From Microcella putealis (GTDB taxonomy: Bacteria; Actinomycetota; Actinomycetes; Actinomycetales; Microbacteriaceae): a stretch of 64,000 bases of DNA. The position numbers and the translations under genes are program-made. Location of the stretch: positions 620,001 to 684,000 of the forward strand of contig NZ_SGWW01000001.1 in NCBI RefSeq assembly GCF_004216575.1, given 5' to 3'. Under the pieces are notes generated by a model that was given only the letters and a program-made list of their open reading frames with translations, had not been told where the DNA came from and did not search any database. Of this stretch, positions 60,981 to 64,000 are shown one piece after another. Position 1 is the first letter of the stretch. Each line of letters begins with the position of its first letter.

Positions 60981-61517
60981 TCAGTCGGTGTCGGGGCCTG
61001 TGTCGCCCGCCCGGAATCCTTCCAGGGCGGCCCACCGCGGGTCGGTGACCTCACGTTGCTTCTGTTCGGCGTGGCCGCTCAACTTCTCGCCGGTCTCGGG
61101 GTCGAGGCCGGGGCAGTCATCGCGACACACGGGTTGGAACGGAAGCGCAAGCACAACCGCGTCCCGAACTACGGGTTCACAATCCACGTGATCATCGTGA
61201 ACCGTGTAGTCGACAGCGTCCTCAGGAGAATACGCGAAAAGCTCCTGGAATTCGACTTCGAGGGGCCGGGAGACCGGTTCGAGGCAGCGCACGCACTCCC
61301 CCGACATGGTCGTCTCGAGCTCGCCGGTGACGAGGATGCCGTCGTGCAGGCCCTCGAGCCGCAGGTCGAGGGCGAGCTCGGTGCCCTCGGCGACGTAGGC
61401 CGCTCCGACGCCCAGCTGCTCGGGCACATCGAAATCGAGCGTGCGCTCACGCATCTCGCCGGGGCGGTGCATGAGGTCACGCACCAGAACGAGGTAGGGA
61501 GAGGTGGCTGCGGGCAT
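60981..61517 (-). CDS. yceD: YceD/DUF177 family protein (23S rRNA accumulation protein)
   Basis: 178 residues. It has the DUF177 core with two pairs of cysteines, GECVRCLEP (about 79-87) and CRDDCPGLDPETGEKL (about 137-152), probably binding zinc, and acidic regions around YSPEDAVDY. It is typically the gene just before rpmF, as here. The start is ATG 61517, with TACACT (61531-61526) eight bases upstream and no ribosome site. A longer frame to 61544 was rejected. It heads the yceD-rpmF-rnc-mutM operon. Confidence 0.9.
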   Translation of the reverse strand: MPAATSPYLVLVRDLMHRPGEMRERTLDFDVPEQLGVGAAYVAEGTELALDLRLEGLHDGILVTGELETTMSGECVRCLEPVSRPLEVEFQELFAYSPEDAVDYTVHDDHVDCEPVVRDAVVLALPFQPVCRDDCPGLDPETGEKLSGHAEQKQREVTDPRWAALEGFRAGDTGPDTD

Positions 61518-61583
61518 AACCGTTAAGTGTAAGCGCCGCGACATCCACCCCCGATCAAACGGTGGATGCCGCGGCCTGATCAG

Positions 61584-61609
61584 GTTAGGCGGCGTCGCCT
61601 CCGCGTAAC
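61584..61609 (-). terminator. Weak hairpin downstream of the class III aminotransferase
   Basis: GTTAGGCGG / CCGCGTAAC arms (one mismatch) with an 8-base loop, 28 bases after the aminotransferase stop. CCTGATCAG copies flank it on both sides (61575-61583 and 61632-61640). There is no T-tract. Confidence 0.3.
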
Positions 61610-61636
61610 CCCCGACGACACTGGGAGGGCGCCTGA

Positions 61637-63010
61637 TCAGCCCTGCGTAACCGCCGTGAACGCCTCATCGAGTGCGACGAGCGCTCGCTCGACCTCAGCA
61701 GGCGTCACGACGCACGGCGGCACCACGTGGATGCGGTTCTCGGCGGCGAACGGCAGCACGTGGCGGGCCATCAGCTCTTTCTTGAGAGCCCCGATGACGG
61801 ATGCTGCCACCGGCTCGCGCGTCGCCCGGTCGGTCACGAGGTCAAGCGCCCAGAACACGCCGAGGCCGCGCACGTCACCGATCATCGCGTGCTTCTCAGC
61901 GAGGGCACGGAGGCCCGGGCCGAGGTGCTGCTCGCCGATCATCTTGGCGTTCGCGACGATTCCCTCGTCCTCCATCGCGTCGATCGACGCGACGATCGAC
62001 GCCATGGCCAGCGGGTGCCCCGAGTAGGTGAGGCCGCCGGGGAAGACGCGCTCGTCGAACGCGGCAGCGATCTTCGGCGAGATCACGACGCCCCCGACGG
62101 GCACGTAGCCCGAGTTCACACCCTTCGCGAACGCGATGAGGTCAGGCACGACACCCTCGGGGTTGACGCCCTGACCCTGCCAGGCGAACCATTCGCCGGT
62201 GCGGCCGAAGCCGGCCATCACCTCGTCGGCGATCCACACGATGTTGTACTTGTCAGCAATTGCGCGCACCCCGGCGAGGTACCCGGCGGGCGGCGCGAAG
62301 ATACCGGCGGTGCCGGGCACCGACTCGAGCACGAGCGCCGCGATCGTGTCGGGGCCTTCGGCCTGAATGGTGCGCTCGAGGTGCTGCAGGGCGCGCTCGC
62401 ACTCTTCCGCCTCGGTCGTGGAGTGAAACTCGCTTCGGTACAGGAACGGCCCGAACACGCGCAGGTGACCCCACGCGTACTCGTTCGGCATGCGCCGCCA
62501 GTCGCCGGTCGCGGCGATCGAGGCGCCCGTGTTGCCGTGGTAGCTGCGGAAGGTCGAGATGACCTTGTGCTTGCGCGTCGTCAGGCGTGCCATGCGGATG
62601 GCGTTCTCGATGGCGTCAGCGCCGCCGTTCGTGAAGAACACCTTCGCAAAGCCCGGGCCCGCCTTCTCGACGATGCGCTTCGCAGCCTCACCGCGGGCGA
62701 GGTTCGCGTGCGCGGGAGCGACCGTGGCGAGCTCGGCCGCCTGCTTCTGAATGGCCGCGACGACCTTCGGGTGCGAGTGGCCGATGTTGGTGTTGACGAG
62801 TTGGCTCGAGATGTCGAGGTAGCGCACGCCGTCGTAGCCCCACACCTCGCTGCCGGAGCCGCCGGCGATCACGAACGGGTCGAGCGTGGCCTGCGCGCTC
62901 CACGAGTGGAACACGTACTGACGGTCGAGCTCGTAGGCCCGCGCGCCATCGGCGGGGTCGAGCTCGGAGTGGGCGGGGGCAGTGGTTGACCGGTTCATCG
63001 TGTCGGTCAT
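61637..63010 (-). CDS. Class III PLP-dependent aminotransferase (omega-amino acid type)
   Basis: 457 residues. It has YLDISSQLVNTNIGHSHPKV near the N-terminus, FFTNGGADAIENAIRMARL, STFRSYHGNTGASIAATGD, WIADEVMAGFGRTGEW and the PLP lysine in LIAFAKGVNSGYVPVGGVV. The pattern fits taurine/beta-alanine or diamine transaminases using pyruvate rather than GabT; the exact amino donor is unknown. ATG 63010 has AAGGAA nine bases upstream. No partner dehydrogenase lies next to it. Confidence 0.87.
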   Translation of the reverse strand: MTDTMNRSTTAPAHSELDPADGARAYELDRQYVFHSWSAQATLDPFVIAGGSGSEVWGYDGVRYLDISSQLVNTNIGHSHPKVVAAIQKQAAELATVAPAHANLARGEAAKRIVEKAGPGFAKVFFTNGGADAIENAIRMARLTTRKHKVISTFRSYHGNTGASIAATGDWRRMPNEYAWGHLRVFGPFLYRSEFHSTTEAEECERALQHLERTIQAEGPDTIAALVLESVPGTAGIFAPPAGYLAGVRAIADKYNIVWIADEVMAGFGRTGEWFAWQGQGVNPEGVVPDLIAFAKGVNSGYVPVGGVVISPKIAAAFDERVFPGGLTYSGHPLAMASIVASIDAMEDEGIVANAKMIGEQHLGPGLRALAEKHAMIGDVRGLGVFWALDLVTDRATREPVAASVIGALKKELMARHVLPFAAENRIHVVPPCVVTPAEVERALVALDEAFTAVTQG

Positions 63011-63100
63011 GGTTATCGGTTCCTTGAACGCGAGGGATGGGAAGTGCGCCGGTGGGCACCGACGCCGCTATCGCTCATTATGACGCGACTTTTCGCCCCG

Positions 63101-64000
63101 TCACGCCCCGATTCCAGCGTCGCGCACGAGGCCCGCGATGCGCTCCTTGAACGGGAAGAAGCCGCGCGTCGCGTGGGGCCAGGCACGGGCATCCCACCCG
63201 CGCAGCGTGGTCTCGATCGTGACCCCCTGTGCGGCGGCCTCCGCGCGCGCCGCCGCCAGCGCGTCGGCGGCGTAGCCGACCGGCGCGTAGGCGGTCACGA
63301 TGCGGTCGACGTCGTGCTCGTTCGCGAGGGCGACGAGGGCGGATGCGGTGACCTCCTCGATCACGGATTCCGCGCATCCGAATCGCTCGCTCGCGCGCTG
63401 ACCCGCGTCGGCGAGCGCGCCACGCTGGAACGCCTGCACACCCGACGCCGCACCCCCGGGACCGCGGGGCGCGCCCCGCTCCGGCCGCACCACCCCCACC
63501 ACCTCGACGCCACCGAGGGGCAGCGATTCGGGGTGCAGGTCATCCTCGCCGAGCAGCAGCAGTGCCCGCCCGGCGGTCACCGGCCGCGGCTCGGGGGCCG
63601 CGCTTGCGGGCGGCGGAGGCGGCCCGTCGAGGGCCTCGGCCGTGGTTGCGAGGCCGCGGGGCCGGTAGCGCCCGTCGGTGTAGCGCGCGATGTTCTCGGC
63701 GCTCGCCTGGTACGTCTTGCCGCGGGTCTGCAGGCCGGCGACCCACCGCCAGCTGAGCGTGTTCGAGGCGGGGTCGCCGTCGAGCAGGTGCCGCAGGAAG
63801 AAGTCGGCGCCGAGCTGCCAGGGCAGGCGCAGCGTAAAGATCCAGATGCTCGCGAACCACATGCGCACGTGGTTGTGCAGCCAGCCGTCGGCGACGAGCT
63901 CGCGCGCCCAGTCGTCGAATCCGTCGATGCCGGTGCGCCCCTCGATCGCGGCGAGGTACCGCTCGCGCACCCCGGCATCGACCGGCAGCGGATGCTCGCC
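63101..64000 (-). CDS. Photolyase-like protein with C-terminal alpha/beta domain, 5' end missing
   Basis: The last 299 residues of a flavoprotein, with the frame open through the right window edge. The visible start (GVRERYLAAIEGRTGIDGFD, DGWLHNHVRMWFASIW, LPWQLGADFFLRHLLDGDPASNTLSWRWVAGLQTRGK in pieces) is the photolyase FAD domain with the conserved HNxxRM and N-x-x-x-W-x-W-x-x-G features. After residue about 130 the chain does not end as usual. A further 160 residues follow, with ALLLLGEDDL, VVGVVRPERG and LVALANEHDVDRIVTAYAPVG, resembling the antenna Rossmann domain that normally comes first. Likely a permuted or unusual photolyase; repair activity is not established. Confidence 0.75.
   Translation of the reverse strand, partial: GEHPLPVDAGVRERYLAAIEGRTGIDGFDDWARELVADGWLHNHVRMWFASIWIFTLRLPWQLGADFFLRHLLDGDPASNTLSWRWVAGLQTRGKTYQASAENIARYTDGRYRPRGLATTAEALDGPPPPPASAAPEPRPVTAGRALLLLGEDDLHPESLPLGGVEVVGVVRPERGAPRGPGGAASGVQAFQRGALADAGQRASERFGCAESVIEEVTASALVALANEHDVDRIVTAYAPVGYAADALAAARAEAAAQGVTIETTLRGWDARAWPHATRGFFPFKERIAGLVRDAGIGA

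Noticed and set aside
1-64000. CRISPR arrays, prophage, insertion sequences, conjugation or toxin-antitoxin modules
   Set aside because: None found. The XRE/membrane pair resembles an antitoxin-like arrangement only superficially; the partner is a four-helix membrane protein without toxin features, and the regulator has its own operator set.

Overview
The window is a single, gene-dense, high-GC (about 70% G+C) chromosomal segment from an actinobacterium. A member of the Microbacteriaceae is the best guess. The guess rests on a mycothiol-type SigR/RsrA pair, the Kgd-type 2-oxoglutarate dehydrogenase, the order sigR / aroA-rsgA-hisN, the prfB-ftsE-ftsX-smpB block, a tmRNA tag ending FALAA, and strong GC3 codon bias. 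No CRISPR array, prophage, insertion sequence, plasmid function or obvious horizontally acquired island is visible.

Layout. 1-7.6 kb: end of kgd, a terminator, then rsrA-sigR (minus) divergent from aroA-rsgA-hisN and a septum-formation-type lipoprotein. 7.6-13.3 kb: an MDR oxidoreductase, a small XRE regulator/membrane-protein pair with its own palindromic operators, an S9 peptidase, a YccF protein and two lipoproteins. 13.4-21.1 kb: a four-gene ABC export operon of the FtsX/MacB type and an IclR regulator. 21.3-28.2 kb: tmRNA, a DHA2-type MFS pump, smpB, ftsX, ftsE, prfB and an MFS gene broken by an in-frame TGA. 28.1-34.6 kb: an amidotransferase-like protein, an SDR and a Tad (type IVc) pilus locus. 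34.6-41.6 kb: an aldo/keto reductase, an SdpI-family protein, repeat-rich spacers, the GABA catabolic genes gabT-gabD with a divergent PucR-type regulator, and tRNA-Leu. 41.6-50.1 kb: a broken small membrane gene, a lipoprotein, an Old Yellow Enzyme, lactate permease, a DedA-DUF368 pair (both C55-P translocase families) and murI-rph-rdgB-dtxR. 50.1-64 kb: an Fe-S photolyase divergent from nicotinate phosphoribosyltransferase, smc, a tandem-GNAT protein, the yceD-rpmF-rnc-mutM operon, a class III aminotransferase and a second, apparently domain-permuted photolyase cut by the window edge.

How it works together. Most of the content is housekeeping: TCA cycle, shikimate and histidine synthesis, ribosome rescue and termination, division (FtsEX), chromosome organisation (Smc), envelope precursor supply (MurI, DedA, DUF368), DNA repair (MutM, photolyases) and redox stress control (SigR/RsrA). 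The accessory parts are the ABC export operon, the Tad pilus, the GABA operon and the XRE/membrane pair.

The recurring regulatory theme is leaderless expression. In at least fifteen transcription units a TANNNT -10 element sits 6-8 bases before the start codon, and this decided many start calls here. The features I consider most worth following are the SigR double-start/double-promoter arrangement overlapping the aroA promoter, two families of dispersed palindromic repeats in the spacers, the XRE operators, the back-to-back promoter with a 13-codon leader peptide ahead of the Fe-S photolyase, the DedA-DUF368 operon and the permuted photolyase. All calls are from reading the sequence; no database search was run.
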